Translations under genes and position numbers: made by a program
The notes under the pieces: model-generated
Seen by the model: the letters and a program-made list of their open reading frames with translations, nothing else
Databases searched by the model: none
Told to the model about the DNA's origin: nothing
Source of the DNA: Hyaloperonospora brassicae
Taxonomy: Eukaryota; Oomycota; Peronosporomycetes; Peronosporales; Peronosporaceae
Direction of reading: 5' to 3'
DNA length: 64,000 nucleotides
Assembly: GCA_947650285.1 (NCBI GenBank)
Contig: CANTFL010000987.1
Span: 62,001-126,000, forward strand
In this document: positions 49,964 through 60,800 of the stretch, piece after piece
Layout: each line of letters starts with the position of its first letter
How positions within the stretch are numbered: the first letter of the stretch is position 1

Positions 49964-50371
49964 GTTTATGCGCAACACTTTTAGCAGCACATCAGGCAAG
50001 TCTCTCCTTCACGGATTCAACATTGGCCAGTGGCGACTAGCGCGTCATGACGTTTGCTGTGACCTTCACAAACGATAAGACATCCCCTCCCATGAGCTCT
50101 TTTACGATACATCGAAGCGGCTAACGATATGCTGTAGCAAGCTCTCGAAATGACTGACAACTATACTGCCTAAAGAATGACTGTTTAGAATCTCAGCGAC
50201 AACAAAATTATCAAATCGATGTTTTTACACTTCTGGAAATTAAATTTAATATCATACATAGGGGTAAACGACGTCGCGGCGTAGAGCACGGGCTGCGGAG
50301 CCGCTCTTTATTTTATTCCTCTCGCTCGCTCTCACAATTTGACCAAATAAAGAAAACACTTTTTTTTCTCA
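49964..50371. other. Upstream region of the Smr-domain gene
   Basis: Non-coding. It contains an AT-to-GC transition near 50270, then a pyrimidine-rich stretch (TTTTTTTCTC at 50361-50370) immediately before the initiator. Confidence 0.5.
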
Positions 50372-50387
50372 GCTCATTTAACAAACG
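50372..50387 (+). promoter_or_regulatory. Oomycete-type initiator (Inr)
   Basis: GCTCATTTAACAAACG fits the conserved oomycete core promoter GCTCATTYYNCAWTTT in its first half and at the CA. It lies 3-18 bp before the ATG at 50390. Transcription starting in the TCATT would leave a very short leader. The match also supports oomycete origin. Confidence 0.7.
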
Positions 50388-50389
50388 CC

Positions 50390-52732
50390 ATGCAGTTGCT
50401 CGAGACGTGGGCAACGGCGCACCTCGAGGCACTGGGCGTCGACAGAGTGTTTGCGCCCTACATTGTAGCCATGTTGCCACCGCACATGGAGCTCGACCGC
50501 GACCGTCTGGAGGAAGCCAAGTGCAACATCCACGAGGTGCTCATGGGGTGGCTCGCCCCCGAAGACGAGGTGCCGTTCTCACACGTCGCATAGATAATAC
50601 ATATATATATATTCTGATCCACTTTTTGCTTTTTATTGTCGACTGCTGCTGTGCTACTTATTCGACGTTGTTTTTTTGGGGTCTGCTGTCGTTGTTTGTG
50701 CTTTTTTTTCTCGTGTGCTTTGCTCGTGCTGCTGTCTTTTCTGTGCTGTGTGTTGTGGTCGTCAGGACCGTGTGCTGGAGTTTGTCGATGAGCTGGTGAC
50801 GCTCGCGGAAAATGCGGTGCAGCTCACGGACGCCGCAACGGCGTTAGCCGCTCACTGCAGTGGCCATCGTGTGCATCTGAAGGACGACATTCATCAAATG
50901 GCTGACCAGGGAGAAGAGCTCAAGGCGTCGGCGCCGTCGTTCGTGCCTCGCCAGTTGCTGTCGCCCGCCGTTGCCGAGTTTCACCCGACGACGACGACAG
51001 TGACGCACAGTGAGACGGATGTGGCTCAGGACAGGCAAACGACGTGTTTGTCGACGCCGCTGTGTGCGCCACCGCCTCATTTGCAGAGCAAGGGGGCGTA
51101 CGAGAAGGACGATGCGGACGACAGGAAGCAAGCGGACGACGCGCAGGACGGTCTGGAGGACGCTATGCAGAACGAAGACAGTTTCTTTTGGTCCGTGGCT
51201 TACGAGGTAGAGACAAGACGTGCTGTTGGACGTCTCTCGGTTGTGTTTGTGCGAACAGAGACACGCTATGGTCTCAGCGTGCAATCGTCGAGGTGGATGG
51301 ACATGTTGCTAAGTGATTTGTGCTCGTTGTCATTCTGGTTACGTTGCTCAGTTGGTGAGCCACTTGCAGCTTAAGTTCCAGGATATCGACCCCGATCGAA
51401 TGTGCGAGCTCTTGCGACTTGTGGGACTGGACGTGGACAAGGCCCATGCCGTACTGAAGGTGACGATTGAGCGTGAGTCGGTCGGACCCAGCCAAGTGTG
51501 TCGTCACTACATGCAAGGCGATTGTCGCCGCGCAGATTGTATGGTGAGGTCTACCACTCTCAGGAATAACTATGACTCATGACTTAGTGTGGGAGTGACT
51601 GACGACGCTGTGGCTTCTTTTCTTGTGGTGGCTCTCGTTGACTTTCGGTTTGCATAGTTTCTGCACGACACGAACATGATAACCTGTCGGTTCTGGCTGC
51701 GTGGCTCGTGTCTGCAAGCAGAGCACTGCGTATTTGCGCACGATTTCTGCGAATACTATTCGATGGATGACAATGCGCTGGGCCGGCGTGATTACGACAG
51801 CGAGGACGAAATGGACCAGAACAGCACATCTCTGGACATCCAAGCTGAAGACGCGTTTCCGTCCCTCCAGAGCGCCTCAAAAGCGCCTTTGGCTGCGCGG
51901 GAACCCCCGGCAAGAGGTGACACCACGTCGTCCGAAGTCATGATGGACGCCTACCCGTCGACGAACGATGTCGTGGCGAATCTCACCATGAACTTTGCTC
52001 GCGCTGTAGCGCTACAGCCAAGACGCGCAGCAGTCACTCGTCCATCAAGCAACGGCAGCTACGGCATGCACCCGACGCGACGACCGCCACCTCCACCGTC
52101 TGTGCACCGCCTGCTGTATCACAAGAGCGGGAGCAGTGACAGTATCGGGACCAAGTGGCTTTCGACCGGCCAGGCTGTGGCGATGCAGTACCTGAAGTTG
52201 CGCGAGCGGGCCTACGAAATGGCGTGCGCGCGCAACAAGTGCTTCATGGGCGCCACGCAGGCGTATCGAAGGTACAGTGAAGTAATACTGCATATGGGAT
52301 GGTTGCCTCACGTCGCCGTCGTCATGTGGTTGCGTTGGCAGTGGTAACAAAGCACTGGCGAAAGGACTGTCAAAGCAAGGGCACGAGTACAATACCAAGA
52401 TGAAGCACCTGCACTTTTTGGCAGCGTCCGAGATCTTCGAGTCGCGCAACCCGCCGAACCAGTTGTACATGGATCGGATGATGGACCTTCATGGACTGCA
52501 CGTAGCTGAGGCTGTCGAATTTCTTTCCCAGATGCTGCCTAAGCTTGCAGACGAAGGTGTGGACAGCATATACTTGGTCACAGGTTCCGGGCACCATTCC
52601 AGGGGTCCGGACGGCAATGCGCGTCTACTGCCAGCAGTCGAGCGCTTTTTGGCCGGCGAGGGCTACCAGTTTTCACGCGTGGCGGACGGCGCAGGGTTTG
52701 TGGGGATGCTGCTAGTAGACTTGCAGTGGTAA
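50390..52732 (+). CDS. CCCH zinc finger and Smr-domain protein
   Basis: I predict five exons: 50390-50569, 50766-51206, 51352-51543, 51658-52271 and 52342-52732, giving 605 residues. All introns are GT-AG (70-196 bp). Residues 1-75 resemble the CCDC43 N-terminus. A CUE-like helical stretch (about 210-245, LQLKFQDIDPDRMCELLRLV) precedes two CCCH fingers, C257-x7-C265-x4-C270-x3-H274 and C281-x7-C289-x5-C295-x3-H299. DUF1771 (about 440-512) leads into an Smr domain with DLHGLH (524-529) and TGSGHH (556-561). Smr proteins of this layout act in RNA cleavage or ribosome-linked mRNA quality control; that role is inferred. Splice sites 3 and 4 are confirmed by restoring the zinc finger and DUF1771; sites 1 and 2 are less certain. 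It converges on the beta5 gene 253 bp away. Confidence 0.9.
50570..50765 (+). other. Intron 1 of Smr-domain gene
   Basis: GTGCCG donor and a CAG acceptor after a T-rich tract; 196 bp, phase 0. Without splicing, the reading frame stops at 50591. A different GTG donor nearby in the same phase is possible. Confidence 0.7.
51207..51351 (+). other. Intron 2 of Smr-domain gene
   Basis: GTAGAG donor and TTGCTCAG acceptor; 145 bp, phase 0. It joins the acidic linker to the CUE-like segment. Confidence 0.65.
51544..51657 (+). other. Intron 3 of Smr-domain gene
   Basis: GTGAGG donor and TTTGCATAG acceptor; 114 bp, phase 0. It lies inside the first CCCH finger, between the third cysteine (plus one Met) and the histidine. 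Joining the exons restores C-M-F-L-H exactly, which confirms both sites. Confidence 0.9.
52272..52341 (+). other. Intron 4 of Smr-domain gene
   Basis: GTACAG donor and TTGGCAG acceptor; 70 bp, phase 2. Splicing restores the AYRSGNKALAKGLS block of DUF1771. Confidence 0.9.
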
Positions 52733-52985
52733 TACTTATACTCGTGCTGTAACACAAAACATCGAGCAAAATTAAAACGAAAGAGCCCATGAGCGAGTCA
52801 CGTCAAGAGCAGAAACCACGTGGTCGCACTCTTCATTCTGAATCATGCAACGAAGGCGTCTTGTGCAGCAGACCCACGAACAAAAGTGCTGGCCGACTTT
52901 CAGCTCCACGCGACCTGCAGTGCTACGTCGTTCTTCGCGCGTTGCACCAGCGCGCAGCTTGACGTCAGCCACCGCTCCTGTCTGC

Positions 52986-53861
52986 TTAGTAGCCACGCGA
53001 ATAGTCGTGCATGTTCTTGACGTCCTCGTGCACGACGTGCTGGAAGCCGTCTGGCTTGAACACAAACACGTTGCAAAAGCCGCCACTGTAGGCGTCTCGG
53101 TGCGTCGCGTGGTAGATGGCGCGTTTCCCGAGCTCAACGGCCTCGTCGTCGGTCAAGTCCCAGCGCCAGTTCGAGTCGAGCACGCCATAGGCGTAGGTGG
53201 ACCCCGAGCCGACGCTAAACTTGGGCACGCTCTTGCTCGCGGGGATGCGCGAGCCCTCGTCGTCGACGTAGTAGAGCACGGGCGCGCCATTGTCGTAGCC
53301 CATCATCATCATGCCGAGCGACATGCCGTAGCGTTTGTAGTAGTTGCACGTGTTGGCAATGAGCTTCGAGGCCGCGCGGACCGAAATGCGCTGGCGATTG
53401 CGCAGCTCGTAGAGCCGACACTGGACGGCCAAGTTGCGTTGCCAGAACTGGCAGTCGGCAGCGCCGCCGGCCAATGTCGCGAGAATGTACTCGTTGATCG
53501 CGTTCACTTTCTTCACTTGCTGCGAGGCAATGAACGGCCCCATGGTCGAGCGCGAGTCGACGGCCACGATGATGCCGCCCTCGTAGATGAACGCGAGCGT
53601 CGTCGTGCCTTTGGCGAACTGCAGCGCCTGCGCGTTGTCCTCCGTGTACTTGACTTGAAAGTGCGCACGGGCGTAGGCGGCCGGGTCGGCCACGGGCGGC
53701 AATAGAAACCCTGCAGACAGCGCGGTCGACGTCTGGAGCTGCTCGTGCAGGTCGTCGGCGGTGGGCGGCAGGTGCATGTCGGGCATGGCGCCGCCGTAGT
53801 TGACCGACGTGCCGCGACTGCCCGCGCGCAGGAAGCTGAGGTTCAGGACAGGGGCGCTCAT
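52986..53861 (-). CDS. PSMB5: Proteasome subunit beta type-5
   Basis: This is the chymotrypsin-like catalytic subunit of the 20S proteasome. From the ATG at 53861 it has 291 residues: an 85-residue propeptide and a 206-residue mature chain. The mature chain begins at T86 in AKG-TTTLAF, where autocleavage frees the catalytic threonine (Thr1). D17 (VDSRS) and K33 (QQVKKV) are present, as are the AGGAADCQFW and SVGSGSTYAYGVLDSNW motifs. Position 45, usually Met in the S1 pocket, is Leu here (ATLAGGAADC). A second in-frame ATG at 54068 would add 69 Ser-rich residues partly encoded by a CT run; I prefer the shorter form because its length fits the family. A possible initiator CCACTTT (minus strand, 53983-53989) lies about 120 bp upstream of the ATG. 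The gene is intronless and is the convergent neighbour of the Smr-domain gene. Confidence 0.95.
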   Translation of the reverse strand: MSAPVLNLSFLRAGSRGTSVNYGGAMPDMHLPPTADDLHEQLQTSTALSAGFLLPPVADPAAYARAHFQVKYTEDNAQALQFAKGTTTLAFIYEGGIIVAVDSRSTMGPFIASQQVKKVNAINEYILATLAGGAADCQFWQRNLAVQCRLYELRNRQRISVRAASKLIANTCNYYKRYGMSLGMMMMGYDNGAPVLYYVDDEGSRIPASKSVPKFSVGSGSTYAYGVLDSNWRWDLTDDEAVELGKRAIYHATHRDAYSGGFCNVFVFKPDGFQHVVHEDVKNMHDYSRGY

Positions 53862-53883
53862 GGGAGGGCACTGCGCGCACTGC

Positions 53884-53906
53884 GAGAGAGAGAGAGAGAG
53901 AGAGAG
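53884..53906. repeat. GA/CT microsatellite in beta5 leader
   Basis: About eleven GA units, reading as CT on the coding strand, 23-45 bp before the beta5 start codon. Pyrimidine-rich tracts at this position are common in leaders or just before leader introns; no leader intron could be shown. Confidence 0.9.
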
Positions 53907-56900
53907 GGTGGACGCGAGCGAGCAGGAAGGATCTCGTGATCGCAGGTGACGGACGTTATGCAGTGGGTCGAGCGAGTGTCCTAAAGTGGTGGAGAGAGGA
54001 CCGTGAGATTCGGCAGCTGCCGAGAATAACGGGTGATCGGGAAAAGACTGGGGGTTTGTATGGTACATGTGGTGTGGTGCGGGGAGGCAGACGTCGAGAC
54101 TGAACTCTGGCGATTGACTTGGCTTGTGATGTGCACTTCATTTTATGGGACAGCTGCGCATCCTTTTTCTTCCACGCGTGTGTAGCTCGTTTTTAGTTGC
54201 GAAATCAAACGAGTGCTTGACCGGTGTTTGGTACTGCAACGACTTTTGTATTCGTTGATTGGGTTGATCGTCTGCTGGTGCCACTTGCTGCTTCCACTTA
54301 CCGCTACATTGAGGTACGCTTTAGTGGGAGCACAGTTGCAACAATCGGTTCGAATGACGAGCTGACCGTGAGTCAACACGGCGCGCAATCCCATGCGCAA
54401 GCTCTCATCGACCCGCAACGTGTCGCCGGTCGTGATGTTCTGCGGTCGTGCAGACGTAGCTGGTATTCGTCTAGCTTGTACGGTAGCAACAAGCTGCACA
54501 GCAGCAACAGTAGCTCGGCTTAATTATCCTAAGTAGTTTGTTCATCGTAACATCGATCCTTCGAGTCACTGTAAAACAACGTTGGCACCGTGAGGCACGC
54601 ATCCACTACTTTCGGACGCACGGAATCCATTCAAACAGGTGAGCTTTCGAAGAGAGCGTGAGATGGAGAATGATCTGGTTGTGTCGGACAAGTATGTCAA
54701 ACTTGAGCTCGTCAGGCGTCCCATTCGGTCGTCCGGAACCTTTTCAGGCGTTAGGGGTTTCGATCGGTGATCCAGTGACTGCCCAGCAAATCGCTCGAAG
54801 TCTCGAACGAAGGCGAACGTGAAAGAGATATGTCAGATGTCGTGTGCCCATAAGTATCGGACGAGCTTTTGATTCGGTCAAGTAATGGCTCAAGATCAGC
54901 ATGGGTTGTCAATCGTTCGTTGATAGACGCGCACTTGTGAAGTATTCGCCATCGTTCTCAACGGTAGCAGCTAAAAATCGTTCGTCGCGGCGATAATGCA
55001 CTGTGTAGCTGCTATTCTAGTTTATAGCGACTATTATCTCCACCGGTGTATCTCGATTGTCATATGCACAGCGCATTACATTCTACATCGCAAATGTTAT
55101 GTTCCTAGATGTTTCTATGTTGACGCATATCATCGGAGACGCGGCAAGCAGCGGGCTTACAAACATCGCCATGCGTATCTGGGCACGATTCAACGGGTAG
55201 TCGCCTCGTACATTGGCAGGAGTAGTGAGAGTACACTACTCAGAATACAGTGAGATATGCTTCACGCAACAAATTCGAACTTTATAAATGCCGTCTCTTG
55301 CTGCTGTGTTAGAACGGAACAAGTAGTATACCGCTTACATAATTTACATAAGACCCAAAGTTCAGCAATGCCACCATTCAAGTAAGGATGTAATCTATTA
55401 TGTTGCAGCATACATAGACGGATTAGCCGTGTGATCTACATGTGTCCACGATTCAAAAATGTTCGTGGTCTACAGATACGCTACAATTACAAGCTTTGTT
55501 GATTACGCATATACATTTCACCCAAAACATCGATCGAAGCTTAATCTTTGATAAATGCAAACATTACCGTCTTTTGCTTCTTCTGCTCGTCGCATATAGT
55601 ACACGTGCATCGTGCAGGTTTGCTTTACAAAACGCGACCTCCTATGTCATTCACAAGCATACACATCAACGATACACGTGAGTGTTACGTATCTCCATAT
55701 CTTTCTCCATGCAGAAGGGTCAGGTGCGTTAGTACTGACACTAGGCACGCAAAATGATGACGCATATACGCTTCCGATGATAATATGTTTGTAATACTAC
55801 ACGTATTGCCTGAAAGGTCACTAACAACAGTACATGATCATTAAATGCAGCCTCTATCATCAAGCACTGTGATAACACCAAGAGTGCAGACCAGATCACG
55901 GAACCCATGTCAACTCGATCGCTCAAGTGATTGTGTATTACCTATAAATATGAGTACGTCGTTTATCTTTTTGCATCGACGTGCTTTTGGAAGCACGATA
56001 ACGACATTCAGTGGGGGTATACAGGGAAAGAAAAAAATATGGTAATGAATATGAAAAACACACAAAGTCCAAGATGGAAATTGTAATCAAATTAGATAAT
56101 GAAAAGCTTTAAAAGATATAATATGACTAATAATGCACAGATGATTAATAAAACATTAATAGCGCTAATGTATTCTGTACGAGAGAATTTACGCATGCGT
56201 AAAATTGGTTGTAAGCTTCTACGAACATCTTCTTCAGTTCATGTCTAGTTTTTGCCGAACTAGAAGCGTCGTAATGGGTACCGGACAGGCATTGAAATGT
56301 CGCGAAAGGTACGCTGACGCTTGTAGCGTATTTTGAAATGCTAATTGTCATTCGATCGTAAGGCCACGTCAGCCCCATACTTCTCACAGGAATACGTTTA
56401 AATATGTGCAGCTGTCGTCGAAGCGGTATCGTAAGGTCCTTGTAGTATAAGTAGCGCAGTGTCGACAAGGATCAAAGACAATGCTGCAAATGATATAAAA
56501 AGTGAGACATAAGGAATCGTGAGATTACAATTGACAAGAAACATCAAGGTAAGACACGATAGTGGGTAGCTGCCGGAAGTATGATGGTGATTTTGCAGAT
56601 GGTCGCGAGGATGCTTAGAAACGTATCAGGATAAGTAGATGCTAGCAAACACGAATAGTACTTTTGAAAAGGATGCAGAGGATGATGATGATGGAAGTAA
56701 AGTCTGTGTTGGTCTAAGTAGTGCAATCGAATGTATGTGAAGAGAGATGCATTACAGCTACCTATCGTAATGGACGTGGTCTATACAGCCTATCAGCCTT
56801 AACTCTCTCGGTCAAGATTGAACACATGACAATTTGTCACTACTTTATCCAACGTTTATATAATGGTCGATCTACCTGTATGGACAATATCTAAAGGCTC

Positions 56901-57773
56901 GAATCAGAATAATTTATGCATCATGTATCAAATGGACTGGCTTATCAACAAACAAGTCGAATAATTTCACTGATGAATAATTGCGGCAAAAGACTGATTC
57001 CATACCCAATGATCACCAAAAAAGCATTTAAGCTACAAACTTATAGAAACATCACTGATGTATACAACCCGAACCACTAACCCCTGCCAAAAACCATATA
57101 TATAGTACTGAGGTAAAGTGGGTATCGCGAAAAGACTGATACGCAATTAAATCTTCATTGTTGCCCGGACAACCGACTGACGGATGGATGCCCAGGACCG
57201 TATTTCGTGTCTTGTTCCTTCTCACCTTGTGTACCCATCTATGGGAGGTCGCACTCTTCTGGGTGACTTGAGGCCGTTGTCTGGATTGACCGAGTTAAGG
57301 ATAGGCTTGATGTTGTCGCATAAATATCCTTCACACGACTAGAGGCTACTTGAAGTGATCCCTATATTATCTCAATTTCTCTTGAGTTCGCCTTGACCGA
57401 TGCAATTACATGACCCACTTGTTCGTCGGATTACACGATTCGTCAATAGATTTGTCTTGGAATGGTTGTCGCGTCCGGTATCGGGCTAAATTGAGATATT
57501 ATACTTGTTCCTAGCCAAGAGATATAAGGACAAATCTGTAACAAAACGTGCACAGCAGATCTTTTACGTTGAGTGGACACTTTATTCCAGCCCGGAGGGG
57601 TACTAAAGCGTGTATTGTGCAGGAACATCAATCCTGTTTGTTATGATCTGTAAGCGACCAGAAAAAAACCCATTTCTTTTCTATATCTCTGGTTATTCGA
57701 CGTGACTTTCTTTCCACCACCCATTTGTCCGCATTAAGTGGTGCACCCCACTTGCCGTGAAATTGATTCTTCT
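53907..57773. other. beta5 upstream region, then gene-free DNA
   Basis: The first 500-600 bp are GC-balanced and should include the beta5 promoter. A 118-codon minus-strand frame (54143-54499) has no recognised domain. From about 55 kb the DNA becomes AT-rich with no supportable gene. Near 54.57 kb the motif TTGGCACCGTGAGGC is loosely reminiscent of retroelement primer sites, but no LTR was found. Confidence 0.45.
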
Positions 57774-57890
57774 GATGACAGTGGTCTCTGGTCACCCCCG
57801 ATGACCAAGATAACTGGTAGCTTCCTATGGAAATGACCGCTGGTCGCTCCCGATGACCGTGACCGCTAATCACCACTGATGACCTAGGCC
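57774..57890. repeat. Degenerate tandem repeat (GATGACC units)
   Basis: Units starting GATGAC or AATGAC recur at 57774, 57800, 57832, 57852 and 57878, many containing GCTGGTCRC.CCCGATGACC. Spacing is irregular (20-32 bp), so this is an old, partly collapsed array. Confidence 0.6.
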
Positions 57891-60800
57891 GTTTACCCAT
57901 GCCCCGATTCCGTAGGGTTTTTTGAATGGTCAACCCCGTTTAAGGTCGGTCCCATCTATGTCCAGTCCCAAAAAGTCCGTGACCATTACCAGGCCAGCTA
58001 ATCTTGGCAATCGCGGATTTTACGTGTAATTTCTCTGATCGACTTACCACACTGCACTTTTTAGGGAATCATTTACCTACCCATAACTTTCGGATATACA
58101 TCGTCATAGTAAAATAACACAACATGATTGGCTGATTTAAATGCATGCTTTTTATCACAATGTGCTTGTTAGCTGACTTTCGGTGTTTATATGAACAATA
58201 TTAGCTAGGTTCCGTTCGTACGTTTAAATTAGTCAGTGCAAGAATTAGCGAAGGTCAAGAATGAGACATTCTTAGAGTTTGAGCTATCGAGGACACGTAT
58301 TCGCACAATATGTCACTTAGGTGTGTAGGCCAAAGTCTTTTTAGCAGCTATCTATCCTCCCTACGCTTAAAAGAAAGGTATGTGCGCTAGTGATTGATAA
58401 ACCATAATATTGATTACTAAAAAAGAAAATTATATAGTGCTTGCCTCGCGTACTCGCGGGTATGAGTGATTATTTGTCCTTTGTGTTTTTTGCATAGCGT
58501 CATCAGGTTCTCTGCCTTTCCTAATCCTCTCATTGCAAAATTTACGTCCTCATTAAGGTATGCAGAAGACATGAGGCTGATAACGACTCAGAAGAACGTT
58601 TCAAGCGCGCATGTGAAGCAAATTTAAGTGATACATTGTAGCATGGTCATCTTGGAGCGTGTCGTTTAGTAAGATGCGTATCTAATGCCAAAAATACGTG
58701 GTTATTGCTACATGACCTGCTAACAAGGTGAACCAGGAGACTGTACGATCGTGAAAGCTATTTAATTTTGTGGAGATACAAGAGCAGAAAACTTAAGTTG
58801 TTAGAAGCATCGTTCTTATATAAGATGAAATATTTACTCTGTTTCATTTTAGTGCTTTTTAGTACAGCGGGGTGTAGCTCTTCTTGACTTTCTCATCGTC
58901 TTGCATTATGACTTAAGCTCCCGCAACGTCTGCATCTCTTTATCATAGATAATTTAAGGCTGACGCTATGTTTTCGAATTCTGACGGATTCCTTTTCACC
59001 AATGACACAGCAATGTGATTCCTTCGAGTCAATATAGATGGTCTCCCACACACTTGCACAACTTCTGGATCAATAACATCCCTGCAGTAGCTGCTTTGTC
59101 GACAATAATGTGAAACAATTGATATTTCTAGTACATTGTTAGTTCTCTTTAAAAACATCGATCATATCTAGTTACGCACTAAACATCGTTACCTGGTTCG
59201 ATGAAATGATTAAAAATTATGTGTCTTGGTTGAATAAGCCACCAATGCTGGTGAAAAGATGTCGTTCCTGGTGATTGCATATCCGTCTGTTGAGTGTTTT
59301 GATCAATCTACTAGTGAACAAAAAATTAGATGCAAGTCTGACTGTTTGTCGCGACGCAGTTGAAAATCATGCACACAGGAACATCCCATGGTCGAATTAC
59401 AGAGTCCTCGGCAGTCCCAATTTGCACCCTTTCAACTGATAAATAAAATCCACTTGCAAAGCTTCCACCGAGTCCGCTACCTCAACAACAGCAATTAGGA
59501 CATTATTTCGCCAACAGCACGCTTCCTGGCATATTGCTGCATATGCGAAAAAGCTGCCCATATTATGCCAGATGGAACGCCGTGATTACTGTTAAGGTGC
59601 CACCTAAGAGGACGTATAACATGTCAATCAGACCATGCATCATTAAGTCTTGTGCAAAAATGCATTTCCTACCTTCGGAGAAACAAACAAATTTATGCCG
59701 CATGGGCACTCTACGCGCGCGACTTTGACGTGTCCCCATTATGGAAAACACTATGCACCAAGTATCGTCAAACTGTATCTACAATCTTATGAACATATAC
59801 GTTTTTTAGAATTGTATAAAAGCTCATGTGCAAATCTACAGCTTGTACTTCATTTATTTACATGACAGATAATGCATGGCATGTTGAGACAGATATTTAC
59901 GCATATTCATAAGTCAGGATATATATTTTGCTTCAGCAGAAGCCTTCACCAAAATTATATAGTCTCGTATAAACCGATCAAAACAAATTCTGCGTTTATA
60001 ACGCATCTGTTTATTAGCAAAGATAATTTCGTTGATGTGCTAACGTCATTACAAGTAGTTTGCTGTCAGAAGTCGTTCTCAAAGTGCGGTCATGACTGCA
60101 AGCTCCCTGTATGTTACAAATGTATGTTAATGGTGAAAATAGGCATTAAAGCTTTTTAGTCTCCCATTAATAGTCCGTCATTTTTTCGCTTCCCATAGAT
60201 CAATAAAAACGGTGCATATGACATGTATTATAGTAATTCTGACCACATTAAGTAGAGGAATACCATATATGCTTCTTTCATAGGTTGCATTATGCACGAA
60301 AATATTTCTGTGCTAACCTTGATGCTAATTCTGCGTGCTGATGTAAAAACAATAAATAGATAGGGCAGCTACACACATGCATTTGACGAGAGTGATAAAC
60401 CTCATCTGTGCCTGCCAGGTTGTCTATTAGTGCTTGGATAGGTGGGCGTCCAGACAGCATCTCGACTCTGTGCAAGCGACGAACGTCAAAGGCATCCCAA
60501 GATGTATCATACAGGTCGGTATGGTGCTTAATCAATGATGTGAGAATGCAACTCGGTTGAACGACTGCTAAATTGATAACGATAACGTGCGCCTTATCTA
60601 TCGGTGGTATTTTTTGCATTTTGGGATCGGTCAATACTACTAGTACTGTCTTGATAAAATTTCAGGACCTTACTATTCAATTCTTTTGTGAATGTTTTGA
60701 CAATTATGACGTGGAGTGGGCACCCACTCTGAGTCTGGATGACACGCCTATGTAGGCGCAACATTTGTCTTTTATTACAGTTCCAGTATTGGGACATTCG

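Noticed and set aside
50676..51374. 232-codon frame as a separate gene
   Set aside because: Its start lies in intron 1 and its end in intron 2/exon 3 of the Smr-domain gene. It is a single exon read through its splice sites.
53215..53880. 221-codon Arg/Ala-rich minus-strand frame and 286-codon plus-strand frame over beta5
   Set aside because: Shadows of the GC-rich beta5 gene with abnormal composition.
53862..54068. 69-residue extension of proteasome beta5
   Set aside because: It is in frame and ATG-initiated, but Ser-rich, partly encoded by a CT microsatellite, and makes the propeptide far longer than usual.
54565..54590. Retroelement primer-binding-site-like motif
   Set aside because: No LTR end or repeat next to it, and no coding relic downstream.
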